Program-made: the position numbers and the translations under genes | Shown here: in pieces, positions 8,896 to 16,617 of the stretch | Layout: the number at the start of each line of letters is the position of its first letter | How positions within the stretch are numbered: position 1 is the first letter of the stretch | Assembly: GCA_027069135.1 (NCBI GenBank) | Contig: JALXFE010000533.1 | Location: 1-38,151 of the forward strand | Length of the DNA: 38,151 bases | Source of the DNA: Thermoanaerobaculia bacterium | GTDB taxonomy: Bacteria; Acidobacteriota; Thermoanaerobaculia; Multivoradales; JAHZIX01 | Reading direction: 5' to 3' | The notes under the pieces: generated by a model | What the model saw: only the letters and a program-made list of their open reading frames with translations | What the model was told of the DNA's origin: nothing | Database searches by the model: none

Positions 8896-9977
8896 CGCAG
8901 CTTCAAGCTCGCCAGGCCGATCAGGGCAAAGATGAGGGCAAGGATCCAGAAGCGGACGACGATTTTCGTCTCAGCCCAGCCCAGCAGCTCGAAATGATGG
9001 TGTATGGGTGCCATGCGGAAGATCCGCTTGCCGGTGAGCTTGAAAGACGTCACCTGAGCAATGACCGACAGGGCTTCCATCACGAAGAGGCCGCCGACGA
9101 TGGCCAGGAGGATCTCCTGCTTCGCGAGGATGGCGACGCTGCCGATGGCGCCGCCGATGGCCAGGGAGCCCACGTCTCCCATGAAGACTTCCGCCGGGTG
9201 GGCGTTGAACCAAAGAAACCCGAGACTCGCCCCTCCCAGGGCGGCACAGAAGATCGCCACTTCCCCCATGCCGGGGACGAAGGAGATCTGCAAGTAGTTG
9301 GCGACGACGGCGTTGCCTGCGACGTAGGTGAAGATCGCGTAGGTGACCGCGGCGATGAGGGTGGCGCCGATGGCCAAGCCGTCGAGCCCATCCGTCAGGT
9401 TGACGGCGTTGGAGCAGCCCACGAGGATGAACATGAACAACGGCACGTAGATCCACCCCAGGTCCACGGCGAGATGCTTGAAGAAGGGGAAGACCAGGCG
9501 AGTGGCCTCCGGATCCGCCCCCGGTAGGGCCAGCACGCAATAGCCGGCGACGCCGGCGGCGGAGGCCTGGAGGAGGAATTTGGCCCGTGCCGTCAGCCCG
9601 AGGTTGCGATCGTTGCGCACCTTGAGGAAGTCGTCCGTGAAGCCGATGGCACCGTAGGCGGTCGTGATCCCCACCACCAACCAGGTGTAGCGGTTGGTGA
9701 GGTTGGCCCACAAGAGCGTCGAGGCGACCAACGCGAAGAGGATCAACAGGCCACCCATGGTCGGCGTTCCCGCCTTGACCTGGTGTCGCTCCGGACCGAC
9801 ATCGAGAATCTTCTGGCCGACCGAGAGCCGGCGCAAGGTCCGGATGAACCATGGGCCGAGAAGCAACGACAACAATAGCGCCGTCAGGGTCGCTCCGGCG
9901 GCTCGAAATGTAATGTAGCGGAAGACGTTGAAGACCGCCCAATGCTCGCTCAAGGGAAAGAGGAGGTGGTACAGCAT
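8892..9977 (-). CDS. mraY: Phospho-MurNAc-pentapeptide transferase MraY
   Basis: MraY moves phospho-MurNAc-pentapeptide from UDP to undecaprenyl phosphate, forming lipid I at the inner membrane. The 361-residue product is a ten-helix membrane protein. It has GTPTMGGLLIL near the N-terminus, the Mg2+/nucleotide motif GFTDDFLKV, the loop NAVNLTDGLDGLA, FMGDVGSLAIGG, and the C-terminal triple histidine motif PIHHHFELLGW. The start is the ATG at 9977, which shares one base with the murF stop (TGATG). The frame stays open upstream inside murF, but that part does not resemble MraY. All known catalytic motifs are present. Confidence 0.97.
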   Translation of the reverse strand: MLYHLLFPLSEHWAVFNVFRYITFRAAGATLTALLLSLLLGPWFIRTLRRLSVGQKILDVGPERHQVKAGTPTMGGLLILFALVASTLLWANLTNRYTWLVVGITTAYGAIGFTDDFLKVRNDRNLGLTARAKFLLQASAAGVAGYCVLALPGADPEATRLVFPFFKHLAVDLGWIYVPLFMFILVGCSNAVNLTDGLDGLAIGATLIAAVTYAIFTYVAGNAVVANYLQISFVPGMGEVAIFCAALGGASLGFLWFNAHPAEVFMGDVGSLAIGGAIGSVAILAKQEILLAIVGGLFVMEALSVIAQVTSFKLTGKRIFRMAPIHHHFELLGWAETKIVVRFWILALIFALIGLASLKLR

Positions 9978-11407
9978 CAGCTCGTCTCCTCGGGGGAGAG
10001 AAGCGCTGCGACCACCGCATCGAGGGCGATCCCTCGGGAGCCCTTGACCAGGATCGCGTCTCCCGGCCGGACGTTGTCTCGGACCCAGGCCACCGCCGCG
10101 GAAGCGTCCGCGAACCACTCCCCGTCCCCGCCACCGGCACGCACCTCGGTGACGAGCTCCGAGGCCAAGAGACCGACGCCGACCACGGGCCGGAATCCCA
10201 GCTCCAACGCGTCCCGGCCGGCTTGGCGGTGGAGCTCGGGTGCCGTGGGGCCGAGCTCCAACATGTCGCCGAGGATCGCCCAATGGCGCCGGGCCTTGAG
10301 GGTCGCGGCACTCTCGAGAGCCCTCCGGAGCGCTTTGGGATTGGAGTTGTAGCTATCGTCGATCAGGGTGACCCCACCGCCGAGGCGATGAACGGTACCC
10401 CTTCCCTTTCCCGGGGCGAGGCTGCCGGCGGCCCGGCGAATCTCTTCGAGGGAAAGGCCCAGGGCCCAGGCGCAAGCGGCCGCCGCAAGGAAATTTTCCA
10501 CGTTGTAGAGGCCGTAAAGAGGCAGCTCGATGGGTTGGCGCTCCCCTCCGGCGACAAGCTCGAACCGGCTGCCTCCTTCGGGGGTCGTCCGCACCCCGGC
10601 GGCCCGCAGATCCAAGGACGTTTCCGGCCCGGCCGAGAGACCGTAGTAGATCGTCCGCCCCCGGAACCCTTCGGCATGCTCCCGAGCGATCTTGCGCACC
10701 AGGGGGTCGTCCCCGTTGGCGATGACCCACCCGTCTCCGGTCAAGCCTTCGAGAAGCTCTGCCTTGGCCGCGGCGACGGCTTTGAGGGTTCCAAAGGACT
10801 GAAGGTGGGCCGGGCCTACGTTGGTGAAGACCGCGATTTCCGGGCGGGCCAGACGGGAGAGATGGGCGAGCTCGCCGGCCTCGGACATGCCCAACTCCGC
10901 CACCATCCACTCCGTATCGTCGGGAATTCCCAAGAGGGCGAGGGGGAAGCCGAGGAAGTTGTTGAGGTTCCCCGGGGTCTTGGCGACCCGGAATCGCCGA
11001 CTCAGCAGGGTGGCGAGGATTTCCTTGGTGGTCGTCTTCCCGGCGGAGCCGGTGATCGCCACCAGCCGCTTGGGTACGTCCCTGCGGACGCCCCGGGTCA
11101 GGGCGTGGAGGGCCTCGAGACCACTTTCTACGCCGAGCACGGTGCCATGGCCGCTCCAGGCCGCAGCCTCCCCGGGGTGGGCGTCCACGTAGGAGGTTTC
11201 CACCACGGCCGCTCGGGCTCCCCCGGCGAGAGCGTCGGCGACGAAGCGGTGCCCGTCGGTATGCTCCCCTGGGAAGGCGAAGAAAATCTCCCCTCCTTTG
11301 AGGTTTCTCGAATCGATGGCGGCACCTCGATAGGTTCCGTCCAACGATCCGGAGAGCAGCTCGCTCGCCATCATGTCCGCGGCCTCAGCCACGAGCCTCT
11401 GAACCAA
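9977..11407 (-). CDS. murF: UDP-MurNAc-tripeptide--D-alanyl-D-alanine ligase MurF (TTG start)
   Basis: MurF joins D-Ala-D-Ala to the UDP-MurNAc-tripeptide, the last cytoplasmic ligase step. The 476-residue product has the N-terminal substrate motif AAIDSRNLKGGEIFFAFPGE, the P-loop ITGSAGKTTTKE (118-129), NVGPAHLQSFGT, and the C-terminal IDDSYNSNPKALRRAL typical of MurF. I chose the TTG at 11407. A GGAGG at 11414-11418 lies six bases upstream, and this start gives the full first helix and strand seen in MurF homologues. The ATGs at 11374 and 11371 would remove eleven or twelve residues of that domain, although a GAGG precedes them. The start overlaps murE by 23 bp. D-Ala-D-Ala ligase itself is not encoded here. 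Confidence 0.95.
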   Translation of the reverse strand: MVQRLVAEAADMMASELLSGSLDGTYRGAAIDSRNLKGGEIFFAFPGEHTDGHRFVADALAGGARAAVVETSYVDAHPGEAAAWSGHGTVLGVESGLEALHALTRGVRRDVPKRLVAITGSAGKTTTKEILATLLSRRFRVAKTPGNLNNFLGFPLALLGIPDDTEWMVAELGMSEAGELAHLSRLARPEIAVFTNVGPAHLQSFGTLKAVAAAKAELLEGLTGDGWVIANGDDPLVRKIAREHAEGFRGRTIYYGLSAGPETSLDLRAAGVRTTPEGGSRFELVAGGERQPIELPLYGLYNVENFLAAAACAWALGLSLEEIRRAAGSLAPGKGRGTVHRLGGGVTLIDDSYNSNPKALRRALESAATLKARRHWAILGDMLELGPTAPELHRQAGRDALELGFRPVVGVGLLASELVTEVRAGGGDGEWFADASAAVAWVRDNVRPGDAILVKGSRGIALDAVVAALLSPEETS

Positions 11408-12881
11408 AATATTCCTCCAGGGCCCCCAAGGCCTCCTGGCGATCCGAGAACGGCAGGCTCTCGCCGCCGATCTTCTGGACGTCTTCGTCCCCCTTGCCGG
11501 CGATCAAGACGGCACCGCCCGGGGGGGTTGCGGCAATGGCCCGGCGGATCGCTTCCCGCCGGTCCGGAAAAATTCGATAGCTGGTCGACCCGCTGGCCTT
11601 GAGGCCTTGTTCCACCGCGGCGATGATCTCCAGGGGATCCTCCGTTCGCGGGTTGTCGGAGGTCACCACGGGAATGTCGGCCAGCTCTCCGGCGACTTTG
11701 CCCATCAAGGCACGCTTTCCCGGATCGCGATCACCGCCGCAACCAAAGACCGCGAGGATCGGCCCCGCGACCAGCTCGCGAACCGTGTTCAAGGCGGCTG
11801 CCAAGGCCTGGTCCGTGTGGGCGAAGTCGACGAAGACCGAAATCGGGAGATCGAGCTCTCGGCCCACCGGCTCGAGGCGGCCGGCCAAGGGCTCTTGTGC
11901 GGCAAAGGCCTGCTGTACGGCTGCCGTGGGAAGCCCCAAGGCGACGGCTGCCGCTGCCGCCGCTTCCAGATTCTCCACATTGAAACGACCGATCAGAGGC
12001 GATTCGAAGGCAAAGCTCTGCCCCCCGGACGTCACGCGTCCGCAAATTCCTTCGGAAGTGAGCTGGGCGTCAGCGATAGAAACATCCCCCCGCGGGCCGA
12101 AGGTCGTGATCTTCCGGTCGCTTCCGGAAAATTCGTTGCGGAGCTCGGAGACCAAGCTTCGGCCGTAGGGGTCGCCCACGTTGATGACGGCTCGCCCCCC
12201 GGGCTTCAGCTGCCCGAAGAGGCGTTTCTTGGCACCGTAGTAGGAGTCGAAACCGCCATGGAAGTCGAAATGGTCTCGCGTCAGATTGGTGAACACTCCG
12301 GCGTCGAAGCTCGCGCCGGAGACCCGGCCCAGCTCCAAGGCGTGGGAGGAGACCTCTACGGCCACGGACTCGGCACCCTCGGCTCGCATGGCTCGAAACA
12401 TCCGGAAGAGGTCCGAGGCCTCCGGTGTGGTGCGCTCCCCGGGGAAACGATGCTGCCGAAAGCAATACCCGAGGCTCCCCACCAGCCCCGCCGGACGACC
12501 GGCTTCAGAGAGGATGCGGGCGAGCAATCGGGAGGTCGTGGTCTTGCCGTTGGTGCCCGTCACGCCGACCAGGATCATCTCCCGGTCCGGGTGACCATAA
12601 ACCCGGGCGGAGAGCTCTCCCAGTAGCGGTCGGGGGTCTTCCTTCGTCGCCACCCAGGGGAGGGTCAGGCCCGCCGGGGATTCACCTTCGCCGAGCACTG
12701 CCGCGGCACCCCGCCGGGCGGCTTGGAGAACGTGGTTTCGTCCGTGGTGCTGAGCACCGGCCAGGGCGACGAAGAGATCCCCCGGCCCCACCTGTCGGGA
12801 GTCGTGGGTCACGCCCCGAAGGTCCACATCCTGGGCGGGAGCGCTTACCGGAAGGTCGCGCAGGGCTTCTAGGAGCTGCAT
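11385..12881 (-). CDS. murE: UDP-MurNAc-tripeptide synthetase MurE, predicted meso-DAP-adding
   Basis: MurE adds the third stem-peptide residue to UDP-MurNAc-L-Ala-D-Glu. The 498-residue product has the N-terminal VTHDSRQVGPGDLFVAL motif, the P-loop GVTGTNGKTTTS (106-117) and NLTRDHFDFHG. The C-terminal domain has DNPRTEDP with DNPR at residues 409-412. In this family DNPR marks specificity for meso-diaminopimelate rather than lysine, so the wall is predicted to be of the Gram-negative/A1gamma type. The ATG at 12881 has AGGAG eight bases upstream and overlaps the ftsI end by 13 bp. A much longer open frame extends into ftsI but codes Arg/Pro-rich non-homologous sequence there. Confidence 0.97.
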   Translation of the reverse strand: MQLLEALRDLPVSAPAQDVDLRGVTHDSRQVGPGDLFVALAGAQHHGRNHVLQAARRGAAAVLGEGESPAGLTLPWVATKEDPRPLLGELSARVYGHPDREMILVGVTGTNGKTTTSRLLARILSEAGRPAGLVGSLGYCFRQHRFPGERTTPEASDLFRMFRAMRAEGAESVAVEVSSHALELGRVSGASFDAGVFTNLTRDHFDFHGGFDSYYGAKKRLFGQLKPGGRAVINVGDPYGRSLVSELRNEFSGSDRKITTFGPRGDVSIADAQLTSEGICGRVTSGGQSFAFESPLIGRFNVENLEAAAAAAVALGLPTAAVQQAFAAQEPLAGRLEPVGRELDLPISVFVDFAHTDQALAAALNTVRELVAGPILAVFGCGGDRDPGKRALMGKVAGELADIPVVTSDNPRTEDPLEIIAAVEQGLKASGSTSYRIFPDRREAIRRAIAATPPGGAVLIAGKGDEDVQKIGGESLPFSDRQEALGALEEYFGSEARG

Positions 12882-14620
12882 GGAGCGATCTCCTGAGGGC
12901 CGCACGGTGCCGGGTTTGCCGCCAGGTCCAAAGCCCAGGTCGAGCTTTCCGAGTCCGGCGGAATTCCGAGATAGGACAGGGCCCGGCCCACCACCCGGGA
13001 GAAGACCGGTGCCGCAACGCTGCCGCCGCCCACCAGGCCGGCGGTCGGGGAGTCGATGACCACCAGGGCGGTGATGCGCGGATCCCGAGCCGGAGCAAAG
13101 CCGACGAAATTGGGAATTCGGCGATGGGCGGAATACCCCTTCCCCGGCTCTGCCGTCTGGGCAGTTCCGGTCTTGCCCGCCACCCGGTAGCCGTCGATCC
13201 GGGCTGCCTTGCCGGTGCCGCCCACGGCCACCACGGCTTCCATCATGCGTTCCAACTGCAACGCTGTAGACGGGCTGATGGGGTGTGCGACGACCTCCGG
13301 CTCGGCGTGCAACCGCTCGAGCTCGTCTCCGGAGCCGACGGCTTCGACGATGTAGGGCCGGTAGAGGGCTCCGCCGTTGGCGATGACCGAGAACGCGTTG
13401 GTCATCTGCAGGGCGGTGGCGGCGATGCCCTGACCGAAGGAGATATAGACCGGGGCCAGCGCGCTCCATTTTTCGACGGGACGCAGGATTCCGGGGTTCT
13501 CCCCGGGAAGATCGATCCCCGTCAGCCGTCCAAAGCCGAAGTGGAGGACATCGTCGTAAAAGTCCTGTCGGGGGATGCGCTGCACGACGCGAATGGTCCC
13601 CACGTTGCTGGATTTGGCGAGGACTTCGCGGAAGCTCAACAGGCCGAAGGGCTTGTAGTCGTGAATTCGAGCCGACCGCAAGGTGATACCGCCCATGCCG
13701 CAATCGACCACGTCGTTGGGGTCGATGAGATTCGCATCGAGGGCGCTGGCGAAGGTCACGACCTTGAAGGTCGAACCCGGCTCGAAGGAGTGGACGACGG
13801 CGAGATTCTTGCGATGCTGCGCCGGAAACTCGGTGAAGCGGTTCGGGTCGAAGCTGGGATAGGAGGCCATGGCCAGAACCGCACCGTTTCGGGGATCCAG
13901 CAAGACGATGCTGCCGGCGCGGGCGCGGTTGCTTGTAACGGCCCGTTCGAGCTCGACCTCGGCTATGTGCTGGAGGGAAGCGTCCAGGGTCAGGTGCAGG
14001 TCGCGGCCCGGTTCGGCAGCAGAAGACGGCAGGGTCGGCGAGGCGACGGTACTGCGGCGGGCGTCTCTCAAGACCGTCCGTTCACCGCGTTTGCCGGCGA
14101 CGAGGGAATCGTATTGAAACTCCAACCCAGCCAGGCCTTGGTTGTCGAGGCCGACGAAACCCAGTACCGAGGCTGCGAGGGAGCCCTGGGGGTAGTAGCG
14201 CTTGTACTCTTTCAGGAAGTGGATTCCCGGCAAAGAGAGGGCGCGAAGGGCGTCGGCCACTGGCGGGTCGAGCTTTCGCTCCAGCCAGGTGAACTCCCCG
14301 TCACCTTGAAGCTTCTTGGCCAGAGGATGTGGGGAACGGTGGAGTAGATCGGCCAAGGCGGCGGCGACCACCTCGGGTTCTTGGATCTCCCGAGGGACGG
14401 CAAAGGCGGAATCCACTTCCACGGAGACCGCCAAGACCCGGCCTCGAGCATCGTAGATCGTGCCTCGGGGAGGGTCGATTTCGACCACGCTCTGCTGCTG
14501 CCGCTCCGCCCGGTTGGAGAAAAAGTCGTGGCGGACCACCTGGAGGCTGTAGAGACGAGTCACGATAGCGACGCACCAAAGGGCCGTAAAGGCGGTCAGC
14601 CACCAAAGGCGATGCTTCAT
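12869..14620 (-). CDS. ftsI: Septal transpeptidase FtsI (class B penicillin-binding protein, PBP3)
   Basis: FtsI cross-links septal peptidoglycan in the periplasm and is the beta-lactam target paired with FtsW. The 583-residue protein has one N-terminal membrane anchor (about residues 5-24). The dimerisation (pedestal) domain follows, with PPRGTIYDARGRVLA at 50-64. The transpeptidase domain has catalytic Ser283 in STFK (283-286), SSN at 337-339 and KTG at 483-485, all intact. There is no C-terminal PASTA domain, unlike SpoVD-type homologues of many Gram-positives. The ATG overlaps the ftsL stop as ATGA. The gene order ftsL-ftsI-murE is the classical one. Confidence 0.97.
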   Translation of the reverse strand: MKHRLWWLTAFTALWCVAIVTRLYSLQVVRHDFFSNRAERQQQSVVEIDPPRGTIYDARGRVLAVSVEVDSAFAVPREIQEPEVVAAALADLLHRSPHPLAKKLQGDGEFTWLERKLDPPVADALRALSLPGIHFLKEYKRYYPQGSLAASVLGFVGLDNQGLAGLEFQYDSLVAGKRGERTVLRDARRSTVASPTLPSSAAEPGRDLHLTLDASLQHIAEVELERAVTSNRARAGSIVLLDPRNGAVLAMASYPSFDPNRFTEFPAQHRKNLAVVHSFEPGSTFKVVTFASALDANLIDPNDVVDCGMGGITLRSARIHDYKPFGLLSFREVLAKSSNVGTIRVVQRIPRQDFYDDVLHFGFGRLTGIDLPGENPGILRPVEKWSALAPVYISFGQGIAATALQMTNAFSVIANGGALYRPYIVEAVGSGDELERLHAEPEVVAHPISPSTALQLERMMEAVVAVGGTGKAARIDGYRVAGKTGTAQTAEPGKGYSAHRRIPNFVGFAPARDPRITALVVIDSPTAGLVGGGSVAAPVFSRVVGRALSYLGIPPDSESSTWALDLAANPAPCGPQEIAPCSS

Positions 14621-14964
14621 GGCCTCACTACCTCGAGGGTGATGACCTGATGGGGCTTAAGGGGGATCATTCCCAGATCCGCCATGGCGGCGGCTTCGAT
14701 GCGACCGGGACTGGCGAGGTGGGCTGCCTCGAGTCCCAGGTGTCGCTCCTGTTGGCTCATCACGTGCAATTGCCGACGCAGCCGATCGATGCGGTAGCCG
14801 GTCTGAAGAACCTGAAGGTGAGTCCAGATATAGACCAACAGGCACAACCCGACCGGGGCTGCCACCGCCAAGATCGCCAGCAGCTCCCGTCGCCGTCGTC
14901 GGTCCCGCTCTCGGACCAAATAGGCGTTGTCAACCTCCTTGCGCAGGATGTAGGTCGTCTTCAA
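14617..14964 (-). CDS. ftsL: Cell division protein FtsL
   Basis: The 115-residue product fits FtsL, a small bitopic protein that pairs with FtsB by coiled coil and activates FtsWI. A charged cytoplasmic head contains a run of five Arg residues. One membrane helix follows (about residues 28-47, LLAILAVAAPVGLCLLVYIW). A periplasmic heptad-like region (LQTGYRIDRLRRQLHVMSQQ) comes next, then LASPGRIEAAAMADLGMIPL, the usual FtsL ending. Sequence identity in this family is low, so the call rests on topology, the RIEAxAxxxLGM ending and the position between rsmH and ftsI. The stop overlaps the ftsI start as ATGA. Confidence 0.9.
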   Translation of the reverse strand: MKTTYILRKEVDNAYLVRERDRRRRRELLAILAVAAPVGLCLLVYIWTHLQVLQTGYRIDRLRRQLHVMSQQERHLGLEAAHLASPGRIEAAAMADLGMIPLKPHQVITLEVVRP

Positions 14965-14985
14965 TGACTTTCCCCAACTCCCTTA

Positions 14986-15924
14986 TCAGAGCTTTCGGGC
15001 GGCCCGGAGCCGCGCGGAGCGGGCTCGCGGATTGCGAGCTAGCTCTACCGGTCCGGGACGCAGTGGTTTGCGGGTCATGACTTCGATCAGACGTTGCTCT
15101 CTAAGGGGGCGACCGGTCACCGGATCGATCTCTCCCCGGGCGGTGTCTCGAAACCTGTTCTTGACGATGCGGTCTTCGAGGCTGTGGTACGAGATCACGA
15201 CGAGCCGACCGCCCTCTTCGAGCTGCTGGACCGCCTGATCGAGAAAACCGCCCAAGCCTGAGAGCTCTTGGTTGACTTCGATGCGCAGGGCTTGAAAGAC
15301 CAGGGTCGCCGGATCGACCCGGCTCCCGCGGCCCGGTCGAGGTCCCCCCTTGACCCGCAGTATCAGGTCTCGGAGCTCCGTGGTGGTTTCCAAACGAGCT
15401 TGTCGGCGCTCCTCGGCGATCGCTCGGGCGATTCGTCGAGCTTGCCGCTCCTCTCCGTAATCCTTGAAAATCCTCTCCAACTCAGCCTCCGGATAGTCGT
15501 TGACGACATCCCTGGCGCTCAGGCCACGCTGGCCCATACGCATATCGAGGGGGCCTCCTTGCCGAAAGCTAAAACCCCGTTCTGCGAGGTCCAGCTGCAT
15601 CGACGAAACCCCCAGGTCCGCCAAGATCCCCTGCGGCGCATCGAAGCCGTGGAGCTCTCGGAGGGCCTCCAGCTCATGGAAGTTGCCTTCCAGAAACCGC
15701 ACCCTGTCCCCAAACCGTGCGAGGCGCCGTCGGCTCAGCTCCAGCGCCCGAGCATCGCGATCAATACCGACCAAACGGGTTTGCGGAAGCCGTTCCAGGA
15801 ACGCTTCCGCATGTCCGCCGAGGCCCAAGGTGCAATCGACGATCAGGCTGCCTGGGCCACCGAGTGCTGGCGCCAGCAGTTCAAACGTTTCTTCGAGCAA
15901 GACTGGGATATGGAGCTCGTCCAT
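14986..15924 (-). CDS. rsmH: 16S rRNA (cytosine-1402-N4)-methyltransferase RsmH
   Basis: RsmH (MraW) methylates N4 of C1402 in the 16S rRNA decoding centre using S-adenosylmethionine. The 312-residue product begins HIPVLLEETFELL and has the SAM-binding motif VDCTLGLGGHAEAFL. LADLGVSSMQLDLAERGFSF is diagnostic of the family, followed by PLDMRMG. The C-terminal region carries VNQELSGLGGFLDQA, VISYHSLEDRIVKN and NPRARSARLRA. It lies second in the dcw cluster, 23 bp after mraZ and 21 bp before ftsL, as in many bacteria. Domain order and length are normal. Confidence 0.97.
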   Translation of the reverse strand: MDELHIPVLLEETFELLAPALGGPGSLIVDCTLGLGGHAEAFLERLPQTRLVGIDRDARALELSRRRLARFGDRVRFLEGNFHELEALRELHGFDAPQGILADLGVSSMQLDLAERGFSFRQGGPLDMRMGQRGLSARDVVNDYPEAELERIFKDYGEERQARRIARAIAEERRQARLETTTELRDLILRVKGGPRPGRGSRVDPATLVFQALRIEVNQELSGLGGFLDQAVQQLEEGGRLVVISYHSLEDRIVKNRFRDTARGEIDPVTGRPLREQRLIEVMTRKPLRPGPVELARNPRARSARLRAARKL

Positions 15925-15947
15925 TGGCTCCTCCGAGGCCTTAAGCC

Positions 15948-16388
15948 TCAGATCCCATGCTCGGTGAGAGCTCTAAAGTCCTCTTCGGTAAACGGCTCCT
16001 CTTTGAGACGTGCCTCGATCCGGTCCCGGTTCCAGACCCGCAGGTGATCGAGATGGGCGCTGACCACGACTTCACCGCTCATCTCGGCTCGCTCCCGCAG
16101 AAGCTGGGGAATCAAGATCCGTCCCTGTGTGTCCCTCTTTACTTGTTGCCCGAAAAAACTCACCCGTTCCAGGAATCGACGCTTCGTGGGATCCTGCCCC
16201 GGGACGGCGGTCAATCGCGCCTCGATGTCTTCCCATACCGGTAGGGGATAGACGAGGGCGCAATCTCCGAGGACCGATGTCACGAAGAGATCCGGACCGT
16301 AGCGTTCGTCGAGAATGCGGCGGAAGTCCGTTGGGATTTTTAGGCGCCCTTTGGCGTCTATTTTGGCTGGAGCGCTACCGCGGAACAT
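15948..16388 (-). CDS. mraZ: Transcriptional regulator MraZ
   Basis: MraZ is a ring-forming DNA-binding protein that controls the dcw operon, binding tandem repeats before its own gene. The 146-residue product contains two SpoVT/AbrB-like swapped-hairpin domains. Each has the DxxGRxxIP pattern: DAKGRLKIPTDFR near residues 11-23, and DTQGRILIPQLLRE in the second half. MFRG at the N-terminus is typical. AAGGTGG lies about nine bases before the ATG. It is the first gene of the cluster, preceded by a phased GTGG array that is the likely operator, so autoregulation is probable. Confidence 0.96.
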   Translation of the reverse strand: MFRGSAPAKIDAKGRLKIPTDFRRILDERYGPDLFVTSVLGDCALVYPLPVWEDIEARLTAVPGQDPTKRRFLERVSFFGQQVKRDTQGRILIPQLLRERAEMSGEVVVSAHLDHLRVWNRDRIEARLKEEPFTEEDFRALTEHGI

Positions 16389-16440
16389 GATGTTGGGCCA
16401 CCTTAGAGAGGTGTTATAGAGGCAAACGTATCATCGGAGG
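16389..16440 (-). promoter_or_regulatory. Putative mraZ/dcw leader and core promoter region
   Basis: On the minus strand a TATAAC hexamer (16413-16418) lies 24 bp before the mraZ ATG. A TAGACA (five of six matches to TTGACA) lies further upstream at 16448-16453, but the two are not at a usable spacing from each other. A 17-bp spacer from TAGACA would put -10 at TACGTT (16425-16430), a poor match. A promoter is expected here from the position, but I cannot fix its start point. Confidence 0.4.
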
Positions 16441-16516
16441 CCACTATTGTCTATTTTACTCCACTTTTGGCCACCCTGTGGCACCAACAGCCCACAAGGA
16501 ACCCCCAGAGGCCCAC
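16441..16516 (-). promoter_or_regulatory. Phased GTGG repeat array, probable MraZ operator
   Basis: Read on the minus strand, GTGG occurs at 16513-16516, 16492-16495, 16471-16474, 16461-16464 and 16441-16444. The spacings are 21, 21, 10 and 20 bp, so all lie on about the same helical face. Partial copies (TGGGG at 16503-16507, TGGT at 16483-16486) sit about half-way inside the two 21-bp intervals. The pair GTGGCCAAAAGTGGAG resembles described MraZ boxes, which are GTGG/TGGG-type repeats with a 10-bp period. MraZ binding is inferred from this match and from the position. Confidence 0.6.
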
Positions 16517-16593
16517 AAATTCAGATTTGGAGAGGATTCGGCGGAACTATCTCAAGCGAAGGGTTCCGGGGCTTGTGCCCACCCCCGACCCAA

Positions 16594-16610
16594 GCGCCCT
16601 CGAGGGACGC
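16594..16610 (-). terminator. Weak hairpin after the SurA-like gene
   Basis: An uninterrupted CCCTCGAGGG palindrome flanked by GCG and CGC lies within 25 bp downstream of the SurA-like stop codon. It has no T-run, so it may be only a weak terminator or a processing/pausing site. The rest of the gap down to the GTGG array shows no gene. Confidence 0.25.
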
Positions 16611-16617
16611 ATCTTCT

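Noticed and set aside
12882-13703. Upstream extension of murE into ftsI
   Set aside because: The extension is out-of-frame ftsI sequence; the ATG at 12881 has a good ribosome site and matches MurE starts.
12425-14347. 640-codon plus-strand open frame opposite murE and ftsI
   Set aside because: Covers two conserved genes on the other strand; composition is antisense-like and shows no family motif.
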